A DNA stretch of 64,000 nt from Brugia malayi (taxonomy: Eukaryota > Nematoda > Chromadorea > Rhabditida > Onchocercidae). The notes beneath the pieces are model-generated. The model ran no database searches. It was not told the origin of the DNA and saw nothing but the letters and a program-made list of their open reading frames with translations. The stretch lies in contig NW_025062478.1 of assembly GCF_000002995.4 (NCBI RefSeq), forward strand, positions 2,270,001 to 2,334,000, read 5' to 3'. A program made the translations under genes and the position numbers. Shown here one piece after another: positions 1-11,800 of the stretch (position 1 is the first letter of the stretch; each line of letters begins with the position of its first letter).

Positions 1-324
1 TTTTCTATTTTCATTCATTTCCCTATCATTTATCTATTCTTAAAACAGTTCAAATGACTTCAATTATCTCATGTGTACTACATTAATGATAACCTGTTAT
101 TATTTGCAAAATTTTAAAAATGGAAATGGTATGATATTAAGAGCAAGAGAGAGAGAAGAGGAGAGGGAAGGAGAGAGAGAGAGAAAGAGAGTGAAAGAGA
201 GGAAATGTTGAAGTATTTAAAAAAAATATTGTATAACTGAAGAAGGCGGAAAAAAGAAAGAAGCATGAACTGGTGTTTTATTTATATTTTACCTTCAGTG
301 TTGTCATCCTTAATTTTTTTCCCT

Positions 325-361
<37 letters not shown>

Positions 362-2334
362 CCGTTTCCTCTTTTTTTATAAGAAAGAGGGAGAGAGGTA
401 TTAGTTGTTGAAAAGTTTGTTAACTTCAATCTTTCCTCTTTATTTCACAACAAATTTTCATCATTAAAAAAAGGAAGAAAAGAGAGGAAATGAAGAGGAA
501 GAGGAAAAGGATTTATATATTTGTTATGTTTAGGATGATAGAAGAGAGGGAGAGACAGGAAAAGAAAGATTGCGGAAAGTATTTCATTTTATTGTACGGA
601 TGAAAGACGGACAAGTAGACGGATGAGGAACCGGTTTTTGGTGCCATGTGACCTGCTGGTACAATCCGGTGATTGTAATATTTGCTACGGAACACCAAAT
701 ATTTGATTATAGAGGTCGCGAACAGTAGCAAAAATTCAACATCCTATTATTATTGCTCCCGAATAACATGAAATAATCTCTTTGAGGAACAGAGAGGGAG
801 GGAAAAAGAGAGCGAGAGAGAGGGAAAAAGATAGGAAGAAAGAAAAAACTAAAATAGGAGAGACAGATGAATGAGGGATGGGTTTTTTTTCTTTAAAAGT
901 TATACAAAAAAACAATTAGATTGAAAGATTTTAATCTAAGTTAGTTTCAAAAAATAATTATTTACATTTGTTTTTTTTTTCTTTTTTGTTTAAAAAAGTT
1001 CAAAAAATTGAAAAAAAATTTTTTTTTTTGAAAAAATGAAATCTTTCTTCTTTCTTTTTTTTTGTTCTCTATAAATGATTTCTCTTGGTTTATTGAAACA
1101 AATTATATATTTGTTAACATATGTGCTTTTTTTTCCTTTCTTTTTTTTTCTGTTCAATATTTTACTAATTAATAACTTTTATTTCCTTTTGTTCCTTTTT
1201 TTTTCTTTTTAAAATATATTTTTGAAACAGAAGATTTTGTTTGTTTGCAAAATTAATTATCAATGCATTTAGCTATTAGTTATTGGTTTAACAATATATC
1301 ACTTTAACCAAGTAATTAATTAATTAGTTAGCTGATTATTAATTAATAACACATTTCAAAAAAAAAAAAAAAAGAAAAATTGTCTCATAAACAGTTTATA
1401 TAATTTTTTTTTATCAAATTTTCATTTTTCATAAGTATTTTTTACATGAAATATATTTGAAAATACAAAGTGTGACAATTAAATAAACAGTTAAACAGTT
1501 AAACAGTGTCGTAACTGTTTGTACCATTCAGCTATTTCTATCTTTAAAACTAGTTTTTCCACTTTTTTTTTTTGCCTAAGGTCACATGATCTCATCTCTC
1601 TCTCTCTTCTTTATGCATTCATGTAAATCATTTTTAAATTAAAATTAAAAATGAGCAAAAAACGTGTTTTGAATGTGTGTGTGTGTCTGTATATGTATGT
1701 GTATGCATGTATGTGATGTATGTATGTAGTATGTCAAAAGTGGAAGGGGAAAAATTCGAGGTCGAAAAGTTGTTTGTACCATTCGGTAATCGTAATCGAC
1801 AAATAATCATCATCTGTCCTCAAAATATTCAATCAGTCCTCTAAACATTCTACCTTCTTTTTACCTTTCTTTTCTTCTTCTTCTTCTTCTTCTTCTTCTT
1901 CTCTCTCTCTCTCTTTATTTACAAGCATTTAAAATTTAAACTTCGTTCGCTGACCTTTTCAAATTTGATGACACAACGACAATCCATATCATCTTTCTTA
2001 AAACTTCTTCAAAGAGGTTATTGAATACAAACAAAATGGATCAACGAACTTCGTTCCAAAGAGCGGTATAAGACGGAAACTGAGACAGCGATGAAGAAGG
2101 AAAACAGGACAGAGATGAATGATGAAAACCGGTTTTCCGTTCTTTTCATTTGCTCCAGTTTTGAAATATTCCGATAGACATATATGTATAATATATGCCA
2201 GTATATAATGAAAAGAAAGATGAAAAGATTCATTTCAATAGCAGCCAACTAGGCCAATGAACTTTTGCAAATAATCTCAGAAAATTGCGTAATTTCATCC
2301 AATCTACTATATCGCAATTATTCCTGTTCATCCC

Positions 2335-2365
<31 letters not shown>

Positions 2366-3304
2366 TTGATGACATCAGATAGAGATGATGTTTTGAAATG
2401 GAATAATATCTATCATATTTATATTTATATAAACATTAGGGATCAAATTAAATTTTCAAAATAAGCCTAGGAAGAGAGGAGAGAGAAAGATGATTATTCA
2501 TTTATAAAATTCATCTTTTTCTCTTCATTTCCATTTTATGATTTAAACATATAAAATTAAAATATATTTCTGAATTGCTGAAAGAAAAAAAAAAGAATAA
2601 AATAAAAAAAAAAAAAAACGAAAGATTCTGTTTAAATTTTTTAAAATATATTTGGTTATAGAATATTTGAATGAAATTGATGAATTACACTCATGTCACA
2701 TACACAGACAGATATAAATTTAAATGTTATTTGATATTAATTATCATTTAGTTTATCAGAATGTAATAAATGTATAATACACAAAAAAATAATAATAATA
2801 ATTTTAAATTAATTTCAACAATTATAAAAATTTATAAATTTCTATAGACTTTTTATTTTCATTGAAAAATTAAACTTTCAATTATAAAATTAGACACAAA
2901 TGCAATGTATATTTATAATTGTAATATTAAGAAAAATAATTAAGCAAAAAGACTTTAGGTTCTAAAATTAGAATGTAATATATAAAATTGTAATATTAAA
3001 GAAAATAACTAAACAAATTTTCAGGAATAAAAATTCTTCTCCTTTTTTTAAATTCTCGTTGAAAAAAAGAATTATAACAAAAAAAAGAAAATTGTTGTAA
3101 TTTAAACAATTTGTATGATTAATTAAAATTAAAATATTATAACATTCCCTAATATTTTGTTAAATATTATCTATAAAATTATAATTTTGTAAATATTTGC
3201 ATAAAATCTGAATAAAACTGTTTAAATTACAAAATTTCTTTTTTTTTTTTGTTTGTTTATGATCTGAAAAAAAATATATATACAATTTTATTTATTATTT
3301 CTAG
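1..3304. other. Gene-free stretch, probably intron of the IRF2BP-like gene
   Basis: No reading frame here shows family similarity or codon structure. The stretch holds GA-rich tracts (about 131-210), CT runs (331-360, 1561-1610, 2331-2365), a CTT run (1875-1905) and a TG/TATG-rich patch (1672-1735). Because the first visible exon of the IRF2BP-like gene starts at 3305 in mid-protein, and the family's N-terminal zinc finger is absent from this window, most of this is probably a long intron. This is inference from the partial gene model. Confidence 0.5.
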
Positions 3305-4832
3305 GTGATGCACAAACAACTTCAGCATCACCAACATCAACACATAGCCCAGATCATCCAAATAATAATTCCAATAATAGACGAAGTTTCAGTAATTCAC
3401 AAAAGTAATTTTTTTTTTCTCACATTTTTTTAAAAATTATTTCCAGAAATATTATGCAAAAAAAAAAAAAAAAAAAAAAAGAAGAAAGATTGAAAATTTT
3501 CATTGTGAGAAAATGAAAATATTAGTTTAAAATTAATTCAATAATTTAAATTATTATTGCTTCTTTTTAATGTTTTTAGAAAAATCTTTTTTTTTTCCTT
3601 CTTTTAATGTTTTAAATTTGAAATTTATTGAAAATATTGATAATATAGATTGATTTGAAATGATAATTTACAGCAGTGATCGAGTAGTGAAGTGCACTTT
3701 ATGCCATGAACGCCTTGAAGATACTCATTTTGTGCAATGCCCTTCAGTCTCAGGACATAAATTTTGCTTCCCATGCTCACGTGAAAGCATTAAGAAACAG
3801 GGAAGTGCTCAGGTTTGTATATTTTCTCTTATATTTAATAATAATTTAAAAAAAAAAGAGCCTAGTAAATGATGCATCATTAAAAGACTCAGTTGTATAT
3901 TTGTCTTATATTAAATAATAATAATAAGGCTAGCAAAATCTTATATTAAATAATAGTAATAAAATAAGCCTAGTAAATAATGCACCATTAAAAGATTCAG
4001 TGTTATATATTTATCTTATATTAAATAATAGTAATAATAATAAAATAAGCCTAGTAAATAATGTATCGTTAAAAGACTCAGTGTTTTTATATTTATTTTA
4101 AATAATAATAAAAAAAAAACAAACCCCAGCTATAACAAAATATTACTTTTTTAACCAGAATTGTACCTCACCTACTTCCATACCTCAATATATCAACTTT
4201 TATTACATCAGTTGAATGAGAAAAAGTTATGAAAAATCATTTTCAGGTATTAAAATTTTTATTATATTAAAATTCTTAATTAATTATTAGCATTTCTTTT
4301 TTCAGGAAGTATACTGTCCGTCAGGTGAAAAATGCCCATTAGCAGGATCACATATGCCATGGGCATTTATGCAGGGTGAAATTGCAACTATATTGGGCGA
4401 TGATTTTGAACAATTTAAAAAGGAACGAGAAGCAAACAATTCAACTACTACAGCACTCGTACAAAATAGTACTAATCAGGTGACTAATTAAATTATTTTA
4501 AAATCTAATTAAATTTTTGAGTAATTTAACATTATAATCAGATTGAACATTAAATCATCTTCATTTTCATTTATTCTTATGTTATTATTATTATTATCAT
4601 TATTATTATTATTCATCCATTCATCTTATTAAAAATTAATTAATTCCTACTTGCAAAGCATCAAAAATTATTTAATATTAGTTAATTTTAATTTTATTTT
4701 CAGACTGGAACAAATCAAAATTCAACATGTCAACAAAATTCATCACCATCAGCTACAACAAGTATCGCTTCATCAACCGGTCAAAACGGTGCTCCATCCG
4801 TTTCCGTATCTCAACATGTCAATCTTAACTAA
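3305..4832 (+). CDS. IRF2BP-family protein, C-terminal part with RING finger (partial)
   Basis: Interferon regulatory factor 2-binding-protein family: nuclear transcriptional co-regulators with an N-terminal zinc finger and a C-terminal C3HC4 RING. Four exons are visible: 3305-3404, 3674-3812, 4306-4479 and 4704-4832 (stop TAA). The first is a Ser/Asn/Pro-rich linker. Exons 2-3 carry the [12 protein letters not shown], then a Cys, GHKFCFPCS and the CP..EKCPL pair, followed by the family-typical [14 protein letters not shown]. The last exon is a Ser/Thr/Gln-rich tail. Phases agree throughout. The N-terminal zinc finger is missing and must lie left of the window, so the gene is 5'-incomplete here. 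The exon-2 acceptor is a tandem CAGCAG. In C3HC4 RINGs these residues bind zinc and often recruit an E2; activity here is not shown. Confidence 0.85.
3813..4110. repeat. Three imperfect tandem copies (about 80-110 bp) in an IRF2BP-like intron
   Basis: A block containing GCCTAGTAAAT followed by ATTAAAAGA(C/T)TCAGT and then CTTATATTAAATAAT with ATA triplets recurs near 3858, 3966 and 4047. Spacing is uneven because the ATA tract varies in length. It starts just after the exon-2 donor. Confidence 0.7.
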
Positions 4833-6241
4833 GTTGATAAAATGAGGAAAATTATTGTCAAATTCACTTGAACAGCTAAATTGCAATCTATATTGCTCAA
4901 CAATCAAGAATCTATTTAAAAAAAAAAACAAAAACAAAAACAAAGGAAAAAAAAACAAAAAAAAACAAAAAAAAACAAAAAAAAAAAAAGAGGAACCGTA
5001 TTTATTAAATCTATTACGGATAAGAAACGGAAAAAAGAAGAAAAATTTGCTTTTAAGAAATGGCTTCTGAATAATACAATGTAAATTCTCAAATAAGATA
5101 AGAATAAAATACAATAAAGTCACTGGTGAAGAACTCAGGAATCACTGATTGATTATGAAAGAAAATATCATTTTTATGTATTATTTAAAAAATGATATGA
5201 TTATTATAATCTTTCAAGAAGAAAAGAAAAGAAAAATTGGGATTGAAATCAATTCGTATATATTTTCCATATTAATTTTCTCATATTTCTTCCATGTTAA
5301 ATATGTTGATTTCAATGTTTGCTTCCTTTTTTTTTTTGAATCCTATTTTGAAATGTATTGTTGATCTCGAAATGATATGCCACATAGTGCAAAATAATCC
5401 AACCGCTTATTAAATCATATTATTTGAAGTGCTCTTTATCAACCCTAAAACCTTGTTTATTGTTTTCGATAATTTTATTTGTTTTCATTTTTCAGGTGTT
5501 CTTTTGGTTGTATTAATTTTTAACTTTTTTTCTTTTTCTCATCATTTTTTAAAGTACTTCCATTAATATTTTGAAAAAAAAAAAAACAAAATTTTTTATC
5601 ATTGTCATCCTAATAAGTGTTCTCTTCTTTTTTTAATTTCTTTTTTTTTTTTTTTAATTTTTTATACTATTATTACCATGAATAATATTAGTACTGCTCC
5701 AACCAATTCGTTCACTCGATAATGGTTATTTTTGTTTCGTTTCTGTAGTGGTTGTAATTCGGGTAAAATTTCTTGTAGTTTTTCTTTTCTTGAAACACGG
5801 TCTATCGAAAAAATATATTTTCAACTCTAACTGCAATATTCGGCTCAAATCTAATTTCGTTATCAGCGATATTGCAGAAGCAAATAATAGAAATATAAAA
5901 AATGATTTCAAAAAAAAAAAATAATAATAATAATAATAATAAAACTTCTACATAACTTGAATTAATTTTACTAGAAATATAAAATTAGAATTTTTCTTTC
6001 TTTTTTCTGAGGTGTTATAACAACAGTAACTGATCTTGTTTGAATACCAACAGGAATGATTATTTTCGTTATACAAATAAAACAACTAAGTATTCTGCGG
6101 TAGGATAACAATTCATAAGTAGCTTTAAGATTATTTTAAGAGCTTTTACAATTTCCAAACAAAAAAATTATGAGATAGTCAATGGTTAAGTTACTACGGT
6201 TAATATTACAATGGACGTCAACGCCTATGCAAATAGAATGA
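4833..6241. other. Intergenic: 3' UTR of the IRF2BP-like gene, convergent with dtd1
   Basis: Two AATAAA signals at 5103-5108 and 5113-5118 would end the IRF2BP-like transcript about 270-290 bases after its stop. The rest is A/T homopolymer-rich, with CAAAAA-type low complexity at 4920-4990. Short open frames here read as Lys- or Phe-rich low complexity on either strand, and I see no gene. Confidence 0.6.
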
Positions 6242-7177
6242 TTATTCTTTAATTTTACTATCCAAAATAAGAGTGACAGGACCATCGTTTTCAATTTGAA
6301 CATTCATCATTGCACCAAAACGACCATCCTGCAAATTCAGATTCATTTCAGTAACTGCTTAATTTTGGCCTTAAAAACATGAAATAAATCATAAGGGATT
6401 CTAAGCAACAATATGTTCCGTTCGACATATTTTAAAGATTTAACTTTTCGTTTTGCACAATAATCCAATAACACAGGAAAAGAGTAAATAAACAACAATT
6501 GCAAAAGTGGAAATAACCTTTATCCGTTCAGGTACATATGCCTTTTTCAGTTCGTCCATAAAATTTTGATAAAATTTTTGTGATTCTGTGGGAGACATCG
6601 ATCGGTGAAAATCCAGTTTATTGCCTTTCAGTAAGCTATACAGCGTGAACTGGAAAATGAACTATTATGAGAAGAAATTTAGAAATAACATAAATGAAAT
6701 TCAAGTTTAATAATCTCGAGTTATTTTCAGAGAGCAATTCAAATTGTAATAAATAAATAAATAAATCTGTGATTCTTCTTTTTTTCGTGTTAAAACTAAA
6801 GCAATATGAATGAAACTTACTTGACTTACGCAAAGTATCTCAAGTTCCAAATCTTTAACACTCTTATCCCATCGTTTACCTGTTTCAATATTTGGAAATA
6901 TTCGAATACCTAATAACTTCCGTACCATAAACTGTATATCATCTGAGGTATCATCAACATTGATAGCCAATAGAACACATATTCCTCGACCAATTGATGA
7001 TTCCTGAAATGATAAATACAATGAAAATAACTGTCACAAAAATATTAATGCAAATTTTTTGAAAGTTTTTAATTCAAAAGAAAAAAAAAGATTTAATTTT
7101 AAAAGCTGAATAGCACTGACCAATTGACCGTCAATAGAGACAGCAGCTTTTGTGACACGCTGGATGACAGCTCGCAT
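6242..7177 (-). CDS. dtd1: D-aminoacyl-tRNA deacylase (DTD1)
   Basis: Hydrolyses the ester between D-amino acids (also glycine mischarged on tRNA-Ala) and tRNA, a cytosolic proofreading step in translation. Four exons on the minus strand: 7177-7121, 7003-6821, 6649-6518 and 6328-6242, giving 152 residues against about 150 for the family. It begins [19 protein letters not shown]. The active-site motif Ser-Gln-Phe-Thr-Leu (SQFTL, residues 79-83) is split exactly by the phase-0 intron after Gln. The cross-subunit Gly-Pro motif is present as NDGPVTL near the C-terminus. Exon lengths 57, 183, 132 and 87 are all multiples of three. Nothing is missing. It is divergent from the integrase-like gene at 8803. 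Confidence 0.96.
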
Positions 7178-7431
7178 TGGAGATAACCAAAAGATAAATT
7201 GTTGATAATTAATAATCGGTTAGCGTTTCATTTTGTATAACATTCCGGAAAATCGTACATTAACAACGTTCACACTTTGTTAACTCTTTTTATGTTCTGT
7301 AATTAAATTTAATAGTAACAAATGATGTATTCTGCCATTACTGTATTATCCGGATGGTATAAGAAATCGTAGTTTGTTAGCACATAAGAAAATCGTAGTT
7401 TTTTTGACGTGTTTATTAGACCACAAGGTGA

Positions 7432-8033
7432 CGGAATCTGTGATCCGTTATACCGGAAAGAAGGGAATTTATGATCACGTTATACCAGAAAGCAAGTAAA
7501 TTTGTGATCCGTTATATCAAAAAGCAAGAAAATCCATGATCCGTTTACACCGAAAAATAAAGGGAACCACTATGTCAGAAAGCAAAGGAATCCATGATCC
7601 GTTATGCCAGAAAGCAGAGGATCATGAATATCCATTATACCGGAAAGTAAGAAAATCAGAAACCTTATATTGAGAAATAGGGGAATACATGATTTGTTAT
7701 ACCGGAAAGCAAGGAGATCTACGATCCGTTATACCAGAAAACAAAGAAAAAACATGATCCGTTGTGCCGGAAAGTAAGAGAATCTATGGACTTATATAAG
7801 AGAATACGTGATCTGTTATACCGGGAAGCAAGGAAAAACATGATCCGTTATGCCGGAAAGAAAGAGAATCTATAATCTTACATTGGAAAATAATAGAACA
7901 CTGATCTGTTACGCCGGAAAGCAAGGGAATTCATAGTTCGTTATATCGGAAAATATGTGAATACGTTATCCGGAATGCAACGGAATTAATGATCCGTTAC
8001 ACTGGAAAGCAGCAAAGAAATCCGTTACCGGAA
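7432..8033. repeat. Decayed minisatellite with GATCCGTTATACCGGAAAGC units
   Basis: About 14-16 diverged units of roughly 35-45 bp, each centred on GATCCGTTATACCGGAAAG followed by CAAGG-AAT-like sequence. Many copies carry point changes (CCAGAA, CTGGAA, CCGGGAA) and length changes, so the array is old. It fills most of the gap between the divergent dtd1 and integrase-like genes. No coding potential. Confidence 0.85.
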
Positions 8034-8789
8034 GATGAACAAAACATTAAACGATAATATGAAAACAACGAAAATCAGAAAATATTTCTGGCATATTATT
8101 GGCAATAATATGAAAACAGGAAAAATTACAAACAAAAAAACCTTAAATAAGTAATTCTGTAAAATATAAAAAACCAAATGTAAATTTAGAGCTTTTTTAG
8201 CATGATGAACCTGAACCCAAAGCGGATTCAAAATTTTTATTTTTCATTTTTTGGTTTATTTATGAAATGCACTTTTGACTTATATAAATGCCATCATCCA
8301 TTCTTAGTGCTTTACTCTTCATTTTTAAGCCATATTTATCTTTTCTGTCACTCTTCTTATCTCTAGATGACAAAATCTCCTCGTTTTTATCTTTTTATCT
8401 TCGCTTCAAACCATTTTTGGAATATTTTTCTTTTTTTTTATTCTCAAACTTTAAGTTATTTTATTTAACTGTATTTTAACATCTGTACTATCTGTCTTTC
8501 ATCTTTTTTCATTTTTTCTTTTTTTAAATTAGAATGATTGTTTTATTTGTTGAGTTTAGTATATGAAAAAGCTTAGGTATAATATATACATACTTAGAAA
8601 TGAGCATGAAAAACTTTAGCAGTGTAAGTTAACTTTATCTGTGCAAAAAAATTTTAATACTTTAAGTCGTAGTTGACTTAATGCTATTCTATTTTTTCTT
8701 CTTTTTTTTGAAGTTTAACAGATTTGTAGATTTGCTGGTATTCGTAAATTTTGTTAATAAATCAAAGATCATTTTATAAAAATGTTTCT

Positions 8790-8802
8790 TTTTTTAGCTG
8801 TT
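8790..8802 (+). promoter_or_regulatory. Probable spliced-leader trans-splice acceptor
   Basis: The run TTTTTTTAG ends at 8797, only five bases (CTGTT) before the ATG at 8803. No upstream exon is visible, so this looks like a trans-splice acceptor with a five-base 5' UTR. It also favours the start at 8803 over the in-frame ATG at 8782, which lies within the acceptor's pyrimidine tract. Confidence 0.55.
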
Positions 8803-11800
8803 ATGGCATTGCTTGATCCAGCTTCTATATCATTGGGTGAGGAAGAGGAGGAAGGGGAAGAAGAAGAGCAGATATTGAATGCAAGATGTATACCGACTGT
8901 TGGTGCTAATGTTATCATCGATGATTCAACCGGTCAATCGACATCAATCAAAAATAATCAAATTACAAGGGTACTTCATTAATGTTTTTATTTAAATGAT
9001 ATTTTTATTTAAATTCTATCATACAGTTCGAATTTAATAAAATGAAATGAGTGAATAGGTTAGTTGTATTTATAGTTTTTCAAAAAATTATAGCTCTTAA
9101 AATTACTTGGTTTATTTTAGTTATTTTGATTGCTGAATACTCCAAATATTATTGAAAAACCTAACAAAGCTTCATCTAGCTATTTATTTCCTTTTTTTTT
9201 TGACATGTTTTGACAGAATTGAAGCATTCTTTTTGTATTGTTAATTGCAATTTGCAGGAATCGTCCTCGGGCACAGGTAGCAATAGAAATGATCATTATT
9301 CGAATGAATCTGCTTCACTAAGTTTTACGCAACCTCATTTCATGTATCAAGTTATTCCAAAAGCAAGTATGTAGTCAAATGTTTATTTTTGTCACTTTTT
9401 TTTTCCACTAGGAAGAGTTCATTATCTTGATGAATAATGTTTTAGTTGTGAAATTTGGCAATGTAAGGAAAAGTATCTTGATATGGATTTACGATCAGTT
9501 CTTGTCTTTTCTGTAGGAATTATTTGGGGTTTTTTTCTTCTTTTGTTATTATTTAAATTCTATCTTATTTAAATTTCATCTTCATATATTTTCTCATATT
9601 ATTTATTTGTCCAAAATTCTATTCTTTTGTAGAAGTAGCACCCGACATGTGTGGAAGTGTATGCAAAATTACTGTAAGTGATTTTTATTTTGTCATTTGA
9701 GAGAGTTAATTATATTCTTTTACTATTTCCTTTGTCTCTCTTTCATTTTTAATTTCTTTGCGAATTTTACACTTTGCCTTTTCCTTGCGTCTAAAGATTA
9801 CTGATGGTTTTGCAGGTAGACCAGATTACGGATTCGATTTACTCGGATTTCATTATTTTGATGACTGGCGGGGAGGTGGTTCCACCAGCTGAAGAACATA
9901 GACAAATTTTAGATGCAATGGTTCAAGGAGATGATTATACAGTTCGTTCAGATTTATTGATTTGCTTGTTTTTCTTTTTGTCTCTGAAATAATCAAGAAA
10001 TAAGCTGACTTAAATTTTTTTTTAGGCATCATAAAAAATAGAATTTATATTCTTGACAAAAATTCATTTTGATAAAGTTAATTTTGGACGAATTGTTGTT
10101 TAGGTAGCATGTGATGTAGACGATGAATTCCTTGGTCACCTCGATTACGTGATCGTTCACCTACCTTCCATAAGACTTTTGCTAACCAGTGAACAACGTG
10201 AACAAGTTATAGAATCTGCTGTGGCACGATTTAAAAATGATAAACATCCAATTGGTGCTTGCTTGCAAATGCTACAGAAAAATTATATCGGGTTCCCTTC
10301 CGTTATCAGAGTTAGTCAATTATTTGATTCTGAAAATAATTTCTTAATTTGAGCTATTAGTTCAACAAGGAATGAAATATGTATGTAAATAACATCCGAA
10401 TGTGCAATCTTCCAAATATATGATAAGAGATTCAGTATGAAATTCAATTTTTTCCTTTTTTTTTTTTTTTTTCAGTGAGTGATAGCTGTAATTGTACTAT
10501 CTATGCTATCTGAAGGTAATAAATACGTTAAATTAAAAAGGAAATTGCAAAATCTATTTCAGCTACGTAATACGCTGATGGATTGTTTGAGTCGTTTGGT
10601 GATAGCAGGAGAGGACGACGTAGATTATGCGGTGCCACGTTTGGGTAGCTCTATCGCTCAAGGTTTTGCTGGTGAAGGTATGTCTAATGATTTCGTATTA
10701 CCTGGAAGCAGTTCAAATTTTGCTCGAAAAAAAGGTTGCTTTTCTTGTGTAAAAAATTGTGATAATTTCTAGATGATAGTTTTATTATTGTTTTTGTTTG
10801 CTTATAGATTCTTAGTAGGCCAACTGCAAATTAAAGCAGATTTTGAAAATATTTAAGTCACTATATACGGTTATCCCTCCTGTAAGTAACGTATGGTTTT
10901 GCTAATCTTATTATTTAATTCAGTTATTAAAATTTTTTTCCAAAAATGCATTTGAAGCATCATTATATATAGAAACTCAGTTTAATATTTCTTTGAGTAA
11001 GAGCCTAGATTAATTTTTAGGCGTTTCTCAAAATTTGTTGAATACGGCTATTCCGGACAATGAATATGATGTACTGGCACAAATTCTAACCAGAAAATTA
11101 AAAATCGATGATGTTGAAAATGTTGTTCTAAGAGAAGCTATTAAGGTATCTTTGTTCTTTACAGAAAATAGAAAATTTGATAAAAAAAAAATTGCATATT
11201 GTAAGCTCGACTTTTCCGTATTATCTTCATTTGATAACACCGACTCATATAATGTTTATTTGTAGGCACGAATGAAAGGAGGATTGCTTATTGGCGAGTA
11301 TTGGTCAGAGCCGAATGAATTTTTATCATCTGGTTGGCGTATTCGATTACGTGATTCCGGAAAAATTGTTCCACGAATTAGTGAAGTTGATGATGTATTA
11401 TTTTTATGATTATTGATTGGTTATTAATTTTTATACCTGATTTGTTTCAATTCTTTTTTTTGTTTTATTTTACCTACTTTTTTAGATTTGGCGACGATGC
11501 TACGAAACAATGCCAGATTGCACACAAAAACAAATGTTAGCTTTTCTGGAGGAAAGATATGTGGGTGTAAGTTTGAAAACAAAACACCGAACAGCAACGA
11601 AAGATATTCTACTGAAAGGATCACGAGTACAATTTCCAAGTAGACCACGTTGTATTGGAAGTAAACCTATGCAATATGTTCAGGTTTGTTATTTTTCTGC
11701 AAATTTTTTATTTTGCGAAGGAATATTTTAGTTTTAATGCATTAAGATTTTGTTGTATCACTGATAACATTGCATTGTTTATGATCATTTTGCCTTTATT

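Noticed and set aside
513..731. Minus-strand 72-residue frame near the left edge
   Set aside because: No family similarity, no splice-linked partners; composition follows the surrounding low complexity.
10479..10560. Coding continuation upstream of exon 10563 in the integrase-like gene
   Set aside because: Splicing at 10475 would meet an in-frame TGA at once; the acceptor at 10561-10562 keeps phase 0 and the protein open.
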